This document shows, in pieces, positions 30,595 to 40,275 of a DNA stretch of 64,000 bases. The translations under genes and the position numbers were made by a program. The stretch comes from an uncultured Methanolobus sp. (GTDB lineage Archaea; Halobacteriota; Methanosarcinia; Methanosarcinales; Methanosarcinaceae), in the NCBI RefSeq assembly GCF_963667555.1, contig NZ_OY763421.1:2559562-2623561 (forward strand), in the 5' to 3' direction. The notes beneath the pieces were generated by a model that was given only the letters and a program-made list of their open reading frames with translations, did no database searches and was not told where the DNA came from. The first letter of the stretch is position 1. Every line of letters starts with the position of its first letter.

Positions 30595-31614
30595 ATGTCC
30601 GAATATACCCCCAAAGAGAGATTATCCCGTTCACTCACCGGTCAGCCTGTTGACAGGATGCCTGCTGTTTGTGTTACCCAGACAGGCACTGTTGAGCAGA
30701 TGGAAGCCTGTGGTGCTTTCTGGCCAGAGGCAAACAGCGATGCGGAAAAGATGGCAACACTTGCCGAAGCAGGTCATACAGTAGTAGGTTTTGAGGCTGT
30801 CCGTGTGCCTTTTGACATTACTGCAGAAGCTGAGTTCTTCGGCTGTGAGATCAAGGATGGAACAAAGGAGCAGCAGCCGTCCGTGGTCGGTCATGTAGTA
30901 AAAACATTAGAAGACATCGAGAAACTCAAAGGCTATGATCTTGACCATGGAAGAATCGGTGTTATCTGCGATGCGATCAAAATACTTGCAGACAAATACG
31001 GCGATGAACTTCCAATCATGGGAAGTATGATCGGTCCTTTCTCACTTGCACAGCACATCAACGGTGACGAATGGTTCATGGCAATATTTACCGACGAAGC
31101 CTTCGGACTTGCACTCATGGAATTCACAACTGATTTCTGCGTTGCTTACGCTCAGAAAATGGTCGAAAGCGGTGCTGACACAATGGTCATCATCGATCCA
31201 ACAGCCAGCTACCAGCTCATCGGTGCTGAATTCTACGAGAAATTCGTAGTTCCTTTCCATAAGAAGATCATCGATGCAATGCATGAGGTCAATGTACCTG
31301 TAGTGCTTCACATATGTGGTGACACCACCCAGGGTCTCGCACTCATGGAATCCAGTGGCGTAGATGCTATCAGTGTTGACCAGAATGTTGATGCTGCAGC
31401 AGCAGTGGCAAATGTTGAAAAAGCTGTCATAGTCGGAAACCTCGACCCTGTTAACATGCTCTGGAACCAGACACCTGAAACTATCAGGACACAGTCACAG
31501 AAAGTCATTGACGCAGGAATCGGTCTGCTTGCACCTGGCTGCGGTACAGTGAGCAAGACACCAACAGTCAACCTCCAGGCAATGATAGAAGTGGCAAAAA
31601 GCCACAAATATTGA
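30595..31614 (+). CDS. mtbA: methylcobamide:CoM methyltransferase MtbA, copy 1
   Basis: The protein has 339 residues of the UroD/MtaA family. The zinc site that activates coenzyme M is visible as H239-x-C241 (LHICGDT) and C316 (APGCGT). It moves the methyl group from methylated MtmC, MtbC or MttC to coenzyme M, giving methyl-CoM. It lies 93 bases after mtmB1, separated by a stem-loop. A near-identical copy is at 59546. Confidence 0.95.
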   Translation: MSEYTPKERLSRSLTGQPVDRMPAVCVTQTGTVEQMEACGAFWPEANSDAEKMATLAEAGHTVVGFEAVRVPFDITAEAEFFGCEIKDGTKEQQPSVVGHVVKTLEDIEKLKGYDLDHGRIGVICDAIKILADKYGDELPIMGSMIGPFSLAQHINGDEWFMAIFTDEAFGLALMEFTTDFCVAYAQKMVESGADTMVIIDPTASYQLIGAEFYEKFVVPFHKKIIDAMHEVNVPVVLHICGDTTQGLALMESSGVDAISVDQNVDAAAAVANVEKAVIVGNLDPVNMLWNQTPETIRTQSQKVIDAGIGLLAPGCGTVSKTPTVNLQAMIEVAKSHKY

Positions 31615-31643
31615 AACTATAAAGAACAATCCCAAAGTCGCTA

Positions 31644-31706
31644 TTCTCCGGCCCGAATCCTTCTGATGAATTGCACGCCCCTTCCGGAGAAACTTTTCCT
31701 TTTTTA
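31644..31706 (+). terminator. candidate terminator after mtbA1
   Basis: Arms TTCTCCGG (31644-31651) and CCGGAGAA (31684-31691) with a long loop are followed by CTTTTCCTTTTTT. The T-rich tail is the more reliable archaeal signal. Confidence 0.45.
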
Positions 31707-31789
31707 TTAGCTTCAATCATATGCAGTAGATAGTTACGTTGTTATCAGTTTGCAAACTGATCTTTCGTAGTCATGAATAACCTGAGTGT

Positions 31790-31947
31790 CCCGAAGGGTC
31801 CGGCGAAGCCGGCACTTTCCTAAATGACTGAACAAAATGCTCTGCACAATAGTGCAGAATAGTTTTTTGCAGGAGTTCAGTAGAATTCTCAGTCAAAATG
31901 CAACATTGTTTGGGATTTTCTGTATAGGATCATCGGAATGTGCCGCC
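31790..31947 (-). repeat. dispersed ~158-bp element, copy B
   Basis: Inverted relative to copy A at 4294-4450. Its minus strand starts GGCGGCACATTCC and ends with CCGGACCCTTCGGG after the same GCCGGCTTCG stem, and it is one base longer overall. The interior is not clearly alike. Confidence 0.6.
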
Positions 31948-32041
31948 TATATCAGTAGAATTCTCAGAGCCTGATCTCTACTAATATATTATCTACTAAT
32001 AATGACAAAATAAAAGAAAATATTCTGTCGCAAGTGATAAT

Positions 32042-33340
32042 ATGGATAATTCAAAGGACTATATCAGTGGTTTTTTCGGCTTTATGAAAAAAGCAACAAC
32101 ACCTGTTCAGACTGTGGACACTATAATAGAACGTCTGGACGGCGAAGGCTTTTCAAAACTTGATATGAATGAGCAGTGGACTCTTTCAGCATCAGGAAAA
32201 TACTGGCTGTCACCTTATCCTTCCATGATCATCGCTTTTACCATTGGAAACAGTGGTTGTTTTTCAAATGGTATGAGGATCATTGCAGCTCACACTGATA
32301 ATCCGGCGTTCAGAATAAAGCCCAATCCGGAAGTTAGCAGTGAGGGAATGCTGACGCTTAATGTGGAACGCTACGGCGGGCCGATTTTCAATACCTGGTT
32401 CGACCGTCCTTTATCAATTGCTGGCAGGATCGCTGTAAGGTCCGATGAAGTTCTCAAGCCAAAAGTGATCCACCTGGATTTTCAGAGACCAATACTAACT
32501 CTTCCAAACCTTGCTATTCACATGAATCCTGAAGCTAATAAAGGCACGGAGATCAAAGTACAAAAGGAAATGCAGCCGCTTCTTACTCAATTGACCGGGG
32601 ATGAGGTCAAAGATAGTTATCTGCTTGATCTGGTTGCAAAGGAAGCAGGGGTCAATGCTGAAGATATTCTCGACATGGACCTGAATGTCTATTGTTGTGA
32701 GGAAGGCATGCTGGTTGGAGCAAAAGGAGAATTCATATCCTGTCCGAGAATTGATGACCTATCAATGGTTTATGCTGCAATGGAAGCTCTTGTAGCCTCA
32801 GAAAACAAAATTGGGGTCAATGTAGCTGCATTCATGGACAATGAAGAGGTTGGTTCCATGACGAAACAGGGTGCGGATTCCGTACTTTTGAGCAGTATCC
32901 TTGAAAAGATCCATGTTGGGATCGAGGGAATGGAACAACGATCCAAATGTCAGATGAAGGATCATTTTGTCATTTCAGCAGACGGTGCACATGCGTTGCA
33001 TCCTAATTACGGTGAGAAGACCGATATAACCAATAAGCCTGTGATGAACAAAGGAATTGCTATCAAGATAAGTGGCAGCCGTTCCTACGCTTCGGAAGTT
33101 GAGACGATTGCAGCTTTTCAGCAATTGTGCAATAAAGCCGGCGTTAAGTATCAGAAATTCGTGAATCATTCTGATCAGAGAGGAGGAACGACCCTTGGTC
33201 CGATTCTCAGCAGATATCTGCCTGTTCATGTGGTTGATGTTGGAGTTCCGATGCTGGCAATGCATTCGACCAGGGAACTTATGGGTAAGCAGGATTTCCT
33301 TGATTCCATAGAGGTTTTCAGGACATTCTTCCAGTTGTAA
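32042..33340 (+). CDS. M18 family aspartyl-type aminopeptidase
   Basis: The protein has 432 residues, the usual M18 size. Metal-binding segments AAHTDNPAFRIKP (His, Asp), DNEEVGSMTKQGADS (Glu pair) and SADGAHALHPNY are present, as is the C-terminal HSTRELMG histidine. It removes N-terminal, often acidic, residues from peptides in the cytoplasm. It is a single gene and has no evident link with methylamine metabolism. Confidence 0.88.
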   Translation: MDNSKDYISGFFGFMKKATTPVQTVDTIIERLDGEGFSKLDMNEQWTLSASGKYWLSPYPSMIIAFTIGNSGCFSNGMRIIAAHTDNPAFRIKPNPEVSSEGMLTLNVERYGGPIFNTWFDRPLSIAGRIAVRSDEVLKPKVIHLDFQRPILTLPNLAIHMNPEANKGTEIKVQKEMQPLLTQLTGDEVKDSYLLDLVAKEAGVNAEDILDMDLNVYCCEEGMLVGAKGEFISCPRIDDLSMVYAAMEALVASENKIGVNVAAFMDNEEVGSMTKQGADSVLLSSILEKIHVGIEGMEQRSKCQMKDHFVISADGAHALHPNYGEKTDITNKPVMNKGIAIKISGSRSYASEVETIAAFQQLCNKAGVKYQKFVNHSDQRGGTTLGPILSRYLPVHVVDVGVPMLAMHSTRELMGKQDFLDSIEVFRTFFQL

Positions 33341-33432
33341 TGATAATACAAAATAGCTATGGCTATGACGTTGTAAACAAAAGAAAAAAGATTTTGTCAT
33401 TATGTGATTTTGGTCACACAATGAAACATATA

Positions 33433-33504
33433 TGGCGGAAACCTCGGGAATTTAACCCGACTGAACGGATTTAGAGTCCATTCGATCAACCTGATCTGAT
33501 TTCC
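33433..33504 (-). tRNA. pylT: tRNA-Pyl, anticodon CUA
   Basis: The 72-nt minus-strand product starts GGAAATCAGATCAGG and ends GGTTTCCGCCA. It has a 7-bp acceptor stem with one T-G pair, a GATC/GATC D-stem with a five-base D-loop, a long anticodon stem around CTCTAAA (anticodon CTA) and a T-arm closed by a T-A pair where M. barkeri has C-G. It encodes its own CCA. The near identity to Methanosarcina tRNA-Pyl in the anticodon and T-arms makes the call secure. It lies between the M18 gene and cydA, about 12 kb from pylS. Confidence 0.96.
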
Positions 33505-33964
33505 AGGATGATTGTATCTACTCTTTAGTAGTGGTTTCTACTATTTATATTTATGCATGGATCTTCCTATTTCCCTCTTTTTTTATAGGGTCTTATAATC
33601 TTGTTTTTATTGGAATTTTAAGTTTTCATCCCAAAACATAGATATATGAGATCTTTCAGGAGCAATTTATTTACTTTTTCACTTTAATTTGACTTTTAGT
33701 TTGATTCTCTTCTTTACATGCCTGACCAGCAATTCTTGGCAGTTTTATTATCATTTATCATGAACCATAAGAAGATTTATAAACTTCTACTCAAATGTAG
33801 TATTAGTTCTTACTTGATGATTGTTCCTATATGATAATAATTATTATCTGAGAATAAACATCATTGTTATTGTGTCGTCATTATGTCAAATGATTGCGAA
33901 TTCGGGTTGTTCCCGGAATTGACAAAAGCAAACAAAGTAAAAGTAATACAAAGGGGAATAAAGA
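33505..33964. other. pylT to cydA intergenic region
   Basis: AT-rich with no convincing gene apart from the pylT promoter at its left end. An imperfect inverted repeat AATTCGGG / CCCGGAATT lies at about 33899-33920, in the likely cydA leader. Confidence 0.5.
33539..33552 (-). promoter_or_regulatory. candidate TATA box of pylT
   Basis: The minus strand reads AAATATAAATAGTA about 40 bases upstream of the mature tRNA 5' end, which would give a short leader. The same element precedes the MtmB-like gene (58994-59010). Confidence 0.6.
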
Positions 33965-35281
33965 ATGTTAGATTTGTTATATTTAAGTCGTCTGCAGTTC
34001 GCTATAACTGTAGCATTCCACTTCCTGTTCGTCCCTCTCACACTGGGACTTGCATTGTTAGTGGCTTACATGGAAACAGTCTATTACAAGACCAAGGATG
34101 AAACCTGGCGTAAAATGGCTGATTTCTGGGGAAGGATATTCAAAATAAACTTTGCAATAGGCCTTGTTACGGGTCTTGCAATGACATTCCAGTTCGGTAC
34201 TAACTGGGGTCCATATTCAGAATTCATGGGTGACGTATTCGGATCACCGCTAGCCGTTGAAGCGCTCATGGCTTTTTTCCTTGAAGGGACCTTCTTTGGA
34301 GCATGGATCTTCCTTGACCGCAACAGACAGAAACTCAAGGCATTTTCCATGTGGATGGTTGCTCTTGGAACAAACATCTCATCACTCTGGATCATCACAG
34401 CTAACGGTTTCATGCAGAATCCTGTAGGATACGAGCTGCTGCCTGACGGAAGCAAGGTCATAATGACAGATTTCCTGGCGCTTGTAACTAACAGTTATGT
34501 ATGGTACATGCTGGTTCACACACTACTTTCAGCTTACCTGCTCACAGCATTTGTAATTCTTGGAATATGTGCTTATCAGTTCCTCAAGAGGAATGACAGC
34601 GAAGTATTCAAGAGGTCATTCAGGATCGCAATAGTAATCGCACTTGCAACATCAATATTGCTTCCTGTTCTGGGACACGGTTATGCGCAATATGTCACAG
34701 AGATCCAGCCTGCAAAGGGCGCTGCAATGGATGCAATATGGGAAACCGGATCTTCAGTTCCAATGTATTTAATACAGATACCGGATGCCAGTACAGGTTC
34801 TAACAGCGTAGAACTGCTTGGAATTCCTGGTCTTGCAAGCTTCCTATATACCGGAAGTTTCAGCGGTACGATCACTGGTCTGAACCAGATGCCAGCTGAT
34901 GAGATACCACCTGTCGGAATGGTATTCTGGAACTTCAAGCTCATGACGATGCTTGGTTTCCTCTTCATTGTAGAGGCACTTGCAGGTCTTTATCTTCAGA
35001 AGACTGGAAAGCTGTACAAGTCTGATCTCTACCTTAAGTTGATGCAGTGGTCCATTCCGCTTCCATTTATCGCTATAATAGCCGGATGGAATGTTGCAGA
35101 AATAGGAAGGCAACCATGGATAGTATACGGACTGCTTAAGACACCGGACGGAATTTCAATGGTTCCAACATCAGAAGTCATGCTGAGTGTTGTACTCATA
35201 ACCGGATTCTATGCGATCCTGTGGGTCTTTGAGTATTACCTGATCAAGAAGACAGTTGTTAACGCAATAGGAGCTGAGTAA
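33965..35281 (+). CDS. cydA: cytochrome bd oxidase subunit I
   Basis: The protein has 438 residues, a short-Q-loop form. The N-terminal LQFAITVAFHFLFVPLTLGL carries the high-spin haem histidine region and the Gly/Trp-rich GLVTGLAMTFQFGTNWG segment is typical of CydA. About nine membrane helices are present. Cytochrome bd reduces oxygen to water with quinol-type electron donors. Some Methanosarcina genomes carry cydAB, where it is thought to help with oxygen exposure. The electron donor here (methanophenazine?) is an inference. cydB starts one base after its stop. Confidence 0.92.
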   Translation: MLDLLYLSRLQFAITVAFHFLFVPLTLGLALLVAYMETVYYKTKDETWRKMADFWGRIFKINFAIGLVTGLAMTFQFGTNWGPYSEFMGDVFGSPLAVEALMAFFLEGTFFGAWIFLDRNRQKLKAFSMWMVALGTNISSLWIITANGFMQNPVGYELLPDGSKVIMTDFLALVTNSYVWYMLVHTLLSAYLLTAFVILGICAYQFLKRNDSEVFKRSFRIAIVIALATSILLPVLGHGYAQYVTEIQPAKGAAMDAIWETGSSVPMYLIQIPDASTGSNSVELLGIPGLASFLYTGSFSGTITGLNQMPADEIPPVGMVFWNFKLMTMLGFLFIVEALAGLYLQKTGKLYKSDLYLKLMQWSIPLPFIAIIAGWNVAEIGRQPWIVYGLLKTPDGISMVPTSEVMLSVVLITGFYAILWVFEYYLIKKTVVNAIGAE

Positions 35282-35282
35282 A

Positions 35283-36326
35283 ATGCTGGAATTCCTTACA
35301 CATGATCTGCTTGCTAACATCTGGTTCTTCCTCTGGTGTGTAATTTGGGGAATATACTTTATAGTGGATTCATTCTCCCTTGGAGCAGGTCTTATCACAC
35401 CGTTCATTGCATCAGGTAAGACACAGAGAATCCAGATCCAGAAGGCAGTCGGTCCTTTCTGGGGCGGAAATGAAGTCTGGCTCATACTGGCTGCAGGTGG
35501 AACATTTGCCGCTTTCCCGCTGGTGTTCTCAAAGATGTTCACATTCCTCTATCTTCCAATGATGCTCTTGCTTATTGGACTGGTAATGAGGGGAATCTCA
35601 GTTGAATATCTGCACAAGGATGACAGTCCGAAGATTCAAAACATTCTCATGTGGGGATGGTTTGTTGGCAGCCTTGTGATATCACTTGTACTTGGAGTTG
35701 CATTTGCAAACTTCTTCAAGGGACTTGCCATTGCCGACAACATGGTTTATCAGGGAACGCTTCTTGGACTCTTCAGTCCGTATGCATTGATCGGAGGCAT
35801 ACTCTTCGTGCTTATCAGTGCAACATCAGGAGCCCTCTGGATCAAGGTCAAGACAGTCGGTCCAATTGCAACAAAGGCAGGAGCCCTCGCAAAGAAGAGC
35901 AGCATTGTGGTTCTGGTGCTTGCACTTGTATATCTTGCATATTCCTTTGCAGGAATTGCAAACTTCACAGTTAACTACTCTGCAACACCTGCATTCTACG
36001 TATTCCCGGCACTTGCAGTTATAACTGCTATTCTTGCAGTTGTATTTGCAACCAGGGATAAGACATTCCCTGCCTTCTGCTGCAACCTCGGAGTAATCCT
36101 CTTTATTGTAGAGACGGGTCTTGCAAGCATATATCCATACATGCTCAAGTCATCCATTGCACTTGAATATGGTATTGATATCTACCAGGGAGCTTCAAGC
36201 CAGCTTACCCTGACGGTAATGCTGCTGGGAGCACTTGTGTTCGTGCCGTTGGTTATCATTTACCAGCTCTGGGCGTACACATTGTTCAAGGAAAAGATAA
36301 GAGAAACAGAAACGGTTGATTACTAA
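35283..36326 (+). CDS. cydB: cytochrome bd oxidase subunit II
   Basis: The protein has 347 residues and about eight to nine membrane helices, with the family segments FFLWCVIWGIYFIVDSF and KAVGPFWGGNEVWLILAAGG. It is the structural partner of CydA in the haem-copper-independent oxidase. The gene starts one base after cydA, so the two are cotranscribed. No cydCD or cydX gene is seen. Confidence 0.92.
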   Translation: MLEFLTHDLLANIWFFLWCVIWGIYFIVDSFSLGAGLITPFIASGKTQRIQIQKAVGPFWGGNEVWLILAAGGTFAAFPLVFSKMFTFLYLPMMLLLIGLVMRGISVEYLHKDDSPKIQNILMWGWFVGSLVISLVLGVAFANFFKGLAIADNMVYQGTLLGLFSPYALIGGILFVLISATSGALWIKVKTVGPIATKAGALAKKSSIVVLVLALVYLAYSFAGIANFTVNYSATPAFYVFPALAVITAILAVVFATRDKTFPAFCCNLGVILFIVETGLASIYPYMLKSSIALEYGIDIYQGASSQLTLTVMLLGALVFVPLVIIYQLWAYTLFKEKIRETETVDY

Positions 36327-36397
36327 CCGTTTCAACATTTTTATTTTTTATTTGATTTCAATTTTCATTCGACTTTAGACTTATACTTGACTTCATT

Positions 36398-38326
36398 TTA
36401 GTTTTCTTTTTCCGGCTTTCCGGTACCAAGGAAAATCAGTTTTGTTTCAATCGGTGTACCATCATCACCATCGGTCATTGTGATATCTTCTCTTTTAATA
36501 TCAATATTCACATTTTCCGGTTTAATGTCAGATTCCTGCATATAGTCGAGTATCAGCTTTTTCCCGTGCTCGGTTGCGTATTCCAGAGCATCTGAATAAG
36601 TCGGGAACTCCCTTCTTTCCACTGGAGAAAACACCAGAATGCTTCTTTCAGTCTTCTTGTAAAATGATTTTACAAGTATCTCTATGCTCTTGACTCCTTT
36701 ACCAACAAGAGCTCCAACAGCATTTCCAACATCGGCATGTTCAGGAACGATAATATCAGCAACTATCAGCCTGTTCAGCTCTTCCACATAGCAACTGACA
36801 GGTCCGCCAAGAAGCACCACCGGAACATTCACTTTGAACTGCGAGAGGAAATCCCCGCGTATCATTTTCTCGATCTCGGTTTTTGAAACTCCCTTATACA
36901 TGAAACTCATGAGGTCCAGTGCCATATTGATAGCAACTTCTTTCTTGATATGCCTGCAAAGCTCCATTTCATCCATTGATGTATGCCTTGCAAGGATCTT
37001 GGCACCAATAACTGAGGCTTCACGGTTCCATTTAGTATATTCTCCAAGCACATGGAGAGCATCAGTAGGAGTAAATCCAATCGCCTGAACCAGTCTCTTC
37101 TGTATCAGTGAATCAACACTATCAGGAGAAATTGGCTTGCCGATCTTCCAGAATATATCATTCAGTGAGACCGGGTCAAACTGTATGATTTCCAGAAATT
37201 CCTTTTCAAATGAACTAAGGTTTGTGGCTTCCTTCCCGGTTCTTACAAAGAACTTGGTAGGCTGTACATTTTCAGCAAGCTGTATTCTTGAAGGAGTTCT
37301 GCCTGATTTTAACAGTTCCATAAATCCCGGATATTTTACAGCAGCCAGGCAAAGTGGAACAACCCTTCGTGGTCCGATATTGACATTGCGGCTCTTGATC
37401 CATACATGACTGTCACCACCCATTGCTGATGTTTCCATGCGAATGGCTTTGACCTTTGTATGCCAGCCACCGACCACGGCTCCTGTATCCACAAGTTCTG
37501 GAAGGCCATCGTAATTTAATGAGACATCGGTGCTGGTTCCTCCAACATCGATAACTGCACAGGTATCCTTTCCTGAAAGGAAGGATGCTCCCATAAGACT
37601 TGCAGCAGGTCCCGAAAATATGGATTCTATCGGTCTTTCCATGGCTTCATGTATACCTATTACCGAGCCGTCACATTTGAGCATCATGAGTTTTGCATCG
37701 ATTCCACGCTTGCTGATATCAGTCTGAATTGCATGGATGAACTGGTCTGCTATTGGAAGCAGTTGTGCGTTCAGGTAAGCTGTTACTCCTCTTTCGTATG
37801 CTCCGAGGTCCTGTGACAGTTCATGTCCGCAGACAATTGGAAGTCCTGTGAGCTCTGTTAGCATGTCCCTCACTTTTACCTCATGTTCTGGATTGCGGAT
37901 GCTGAAATATGAGGATACTGCAAAAGCGGAAACCCTGTCTTTGACCTTCAGGGCATATTCCCTGACAGCTTCAATATCAAGGACATCATCTTCAAGTCCG
38001 GCTACGTTGTGTCCGCCTTTGACTACGATGTAATCACTGATGGGTATGTTTGCAGGAAGAGTGTGTTTCCCTATGAGAATAAGAGCGACTGGATACCCTG
38101 TTTTTTCAAGTATTGTATTGGTTGCAAGGGTTGTTGAAACTGAGACAAGCCTGACATCAGGAAGGTATTTGCTGTTAAGGCCATCTATTGCGTTCTCTAT
38201 TCCTGTTAAAAGGTCAGGGTATGTTGTAAGTGCTTTATTTGAATCAACAACCTTCCTGTCAGAATCCCTGACTATGACCGCATCGGTGTAAGTGCCACCG
38301 GCATCTATTCCAAGACTGTACTGCAT
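36398..38326 (-). CDS. HyuA-like hydantoinase/oxoprolinase family ATPase, paralog 1
   Basis: The protein has 642 residues. The N-terminal ATP-binding loop is LGIDAGGTYTDAV (5-17), followed by a Hydantoinase_A core with phosphate loop DVGGTSTDVSL (260-270) and SAMGGDSHVW. The family hydrolyses or carboxylates N-containing rings such as N-methylhydantoin, oxoproline or acetophenone, normally with a second subunit (HyuB or similar), which is absent here. Its ATG overlaps the stop of the next paralog by one base, so the two form an operon. The position inside a methylamine island suggests a role in amine use or corrinoid handling, but this is only inference. Confidence 0.8.
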   Translation of the reverse strand: MQYSLGIDAGGTYTDAVIVRDSDRKVVDSNKALTTYPDLLTGIENAIDGLNSKYLPDVRLVSVSTTLATNTILEKTGYPVALILIGKHTLPANIPISDYIVVKGGHNVAGLEDDVLDIEAVREYALKVKDRVSAFAVSSYFSIRNPEHEVKVRDMLTELTGLPIVCGHELSQDLGAYERGVTAYLNAQLLPIADQFIHAIQTDISKRGIDAKLMMLKCDGSVIGIHEAMERPIESIFSGPAASLMGASFLSGKDTCAVIDVGGTSTDVSLNYDGLPELVDTGAVVGGWHTKVKAIRMETSAMGGDSHVWIKSRNVNIGPRRVVPLCLAAVKYPGFMELLKSGRTPSRIQLAENVQPTKFFVRTGKEATNLSSFEKEFLEIIQFDPVSLNDIFWKIGKPISPDSVDSLIQKRLVQAIGFTPTDALHVLGEYTKWNREASVIGAKILARHTSMDEMELCRHIKKEVAINMALDLMSFMYKGVSKTEIEKMIRGDFLSQFKVNVPVVLLGGPVSCYVEELNRLIVADIIVPEHADVGNAVGALVGKGVKSIEILVKSFYKKTERSILVFSPVERREFPTYSDALEYATEHGKKLILDYMQESDIKPENVNIDIKREDITMTDGDDGTPIETKLIFLGTGKPEKEN

Positions 38327-40275
38327 TATTCTACCTCCGTTATCCTGTTCTTCCCTGCCTCTCCGATGCCGGAAAAACTGAGTCTTGTTTCCACAGGAAG
38401 TCCGCCTTCATGTGTAACTATATCATTGCGATGCATCTCAATGCTGACATCCGTGGTGTCCAGTCCGGCATCACTCATGTAGTTCATTATGAGTTTGCTG
38501 CCAATCTCTTCCCCGAATTCAAGCGCTTCATGGTAAGATGCAAATTCTTCCCTGCCTCCGGGGAAGAAAGTAATAAAAGAAGATGTTTTGAGATTGTATT
38601 TCGATTCGGTATAATTCGCCTTAATGAGAACTTCCAGCTTTCTGGAACCTTTTCCTGCCACAGCACCAACGGCATTTCCAACATCGCAGTATTCTGGAAG
38701 GATAATCTCTGCATCTATGAATTCTGCAAGTTCCTTTTCATAGGCTTTCACAGGTCCGCCAAGAAGAACAACAGGAAGATCAACCTTAAATCCTGCAAAG
38801 AACTTTCCTCTGAGAACTTTTTCTATCTCTTCCCTGCTGACATCCTCCAGCAGGAATGAGATGAGATTCAATGCCATGTTCTTTGCAACTTCTTTTTTTA
38901 TCCGCAGACAAAACTCCTTTTCTTCAGTTCCTGAAAGAGCAGCCAGTATACCTGCTCCCAGAACTGAGGCTTCCCTGTTCCACTGGGTGTATTCTCCCAG
39001 TACGTGAAGCGCATCTGTGGGAGTGAAACCAATTGCTTTGATGAGTCGTTTTTGTATCAAAAGGTCAAGAGTTCCAGGATTTGGAAGCCTGTTCTCGTTC
39101 CAGTAAATTTCGGTTACTGTGAGAGGTCTGTCCTTTATTCTTGAAAGCAGTTCCTCTTCAGCAGGACTTATGTCAGAAGCTTCAAGTCCTGATCTTAAAA
39201 AGAATTTTGTGGGCTGGAGATTCTCTCCGATCTGGTTTCGAAGGATTACCTGATTCTGTTTCAGTTTTTCAGTTATCTCAGGATATTCAACAGCAGCGAG
39301 GCAGAGTGGGATGACCCTGCGAGGTCCGATATTTGTTAAGTGGTTCCTGACCCAGACATGGCTGTCACCACCCATTGCGGATGTTTCCATGCGAATGGCC
39401 TTGACCTTTGTCTGCCAGCCACCAACTATGGCACCGGATTCGCTTAGTTCGGGAACTCCTCGATATATAAGAGATACATCGGTGCTGGTTCCTCCTACAT
39501 CTATGACAGTGCAATTCTCACTTTTGGAGAGGAAAGCTGCTCCAACAAGACTTGCTGCCGGTCCTGAGAATACGGATTCGATTGGTCTTTTCAGGGCTTC
39601 GCTTATTCCTACAACCGAGCCGTCACATTTGAGCATCATGAGCTTTGCATCTATATTTCTCCTTTTCATTTCGGAGCTGACGGCTTCCATGAAATGACTG
39701 GAAATAGGTATGAGTCTTGCATTGAGATATGCAGTGACTCCTCTTTCGTATGCACCGAGGTCCTGTGAGAGTTCGTGTCCGCAGACCACCGGAAGTCCGG
39801 TGAGTTCAGCGATTACTTCTTTAATCCTCAGTTCATGGTCGGGATTGCGTACACTGAAATATGATGAAACTGCGAATGCTGATACTTTATCTTTTACCTT
39901 TAGAACAAAATCCCGTACAGAATCCAGGTCAAGAGGACAAACTTCGTTTCCGGAACTGTTGTGTCCGCCACTGACAAGGGTGAAATGTTCTATTTTTGAC
40001 CTGTTGGGAATGTCTGTGTTATTCACCAGAATGAGTGCAACCGGATAGCCTGTTTTTTCCAGGACGCTATTTGTTGCAAGAGTTGTAGAAACAGATACAT
40101 AATGTACATCTTTTAGATACTGCTCATCCAGTCCGTCCAGTGTATTCCTGATTCCTGTTAAAAGGTCGGGGTAAGTTGTAAGTGATTTGTTGGAATTCAG
40201 TATCTTTCCGTCTGAGTCTCTGATGAGAACTGCGTCAGTATAGGTGCCTCCGGCATCTATTCCAAGTCTATACAT
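38326..40275 (-). CDS. HyuA-like hydantoinase/oxoprolinase family ATPase, paralog 2
   Basis: The protein has 649 residues from the ATG at 40275, which has an AGGAGGTG site directly upstream; a longer frame upstream lacks family similarity. It has the same LGIDAGGTYTDAV and DVGGTSTDVSL phosphate loops as its neighbours and is close to paralog 1 along its length. It is the first gene of a two-gene operon with paralog 1 and has a TATA-like AAATATAAGTAGTAG about 245 bases upstream, which would give a long leader. Confidence 0.8.
   Translation of the reverse strand: MYRLGIDAGGTYTDAVLIRDSDGKILNSNKSLTTYPDLLTGIRNTLDGLDEQYLKDVHYVSVSTTLATNSVLEKTGYPVALILVNNTDIPNRSKIEHFTLVSGGHNSSGNEVCPLDLDSVRDFVLKVKDKVSAFAVSSYFSVRNPDHELRIKEVIAELTGLPVVCGHELSQDLGAYERGVTAYLNARLIPISSHFMEAVSSEMKRRNIDAKLMMLKCDGSVVGISEALKRPIESVFSGPAASLVGAAFLSKSENCTVIDVGGTSTDVSLIYRGVPELSESGAIVGGWQTKVKAIRMETSAMGGDSHVWVRNHLTNIGPRRVIPLCLAAVEYPEITEKLKQNQVILRNQIGENLQPTKFFLRSGLEASDISPAEEELLSRIKDRPLTVTEIYWNENRLPNPGTLDLLIQKRLIKAIGFTPTDALHVLGEYTQWNREASVLGAGILAALSGTEEKEFCLRIKKEVAKNMALNLISFLLEDVSREEIEKVLRGKFFAGFKVDLPVVLLGGPVKAYEKELAEFIDAEIILPEYCDVGNAVGAVAGKGSRKLEVLIKANYTESKYNLKTSSFITFFPGGREEFASYHEALEFGEEIGSKLIMNYMSDAGLDTTDVSIEMHRNDIVTHEGGLPVETRLSFSGIGEAGKNRITEVE

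Larger units (their letters stand above)
31615..32041. other. intergenic region with terminator and repeat copy B
   Basis: No coding frame seen. It holds a candidate terminator after mtbA1, the dispersed repeat copy B (31790-31947) and, near 31960-32000, AT-rich sequence with CTACTAATATATT that may serve the aminopeptidase gene. Confidence 0.6.

Noticed and set aside
33341..33432. GACGTTGTAAAC near 33368 as another copy of the pylS/mtmC1 operator
   Set aside because: Only one half resembles the motif and there is no matching left arm.
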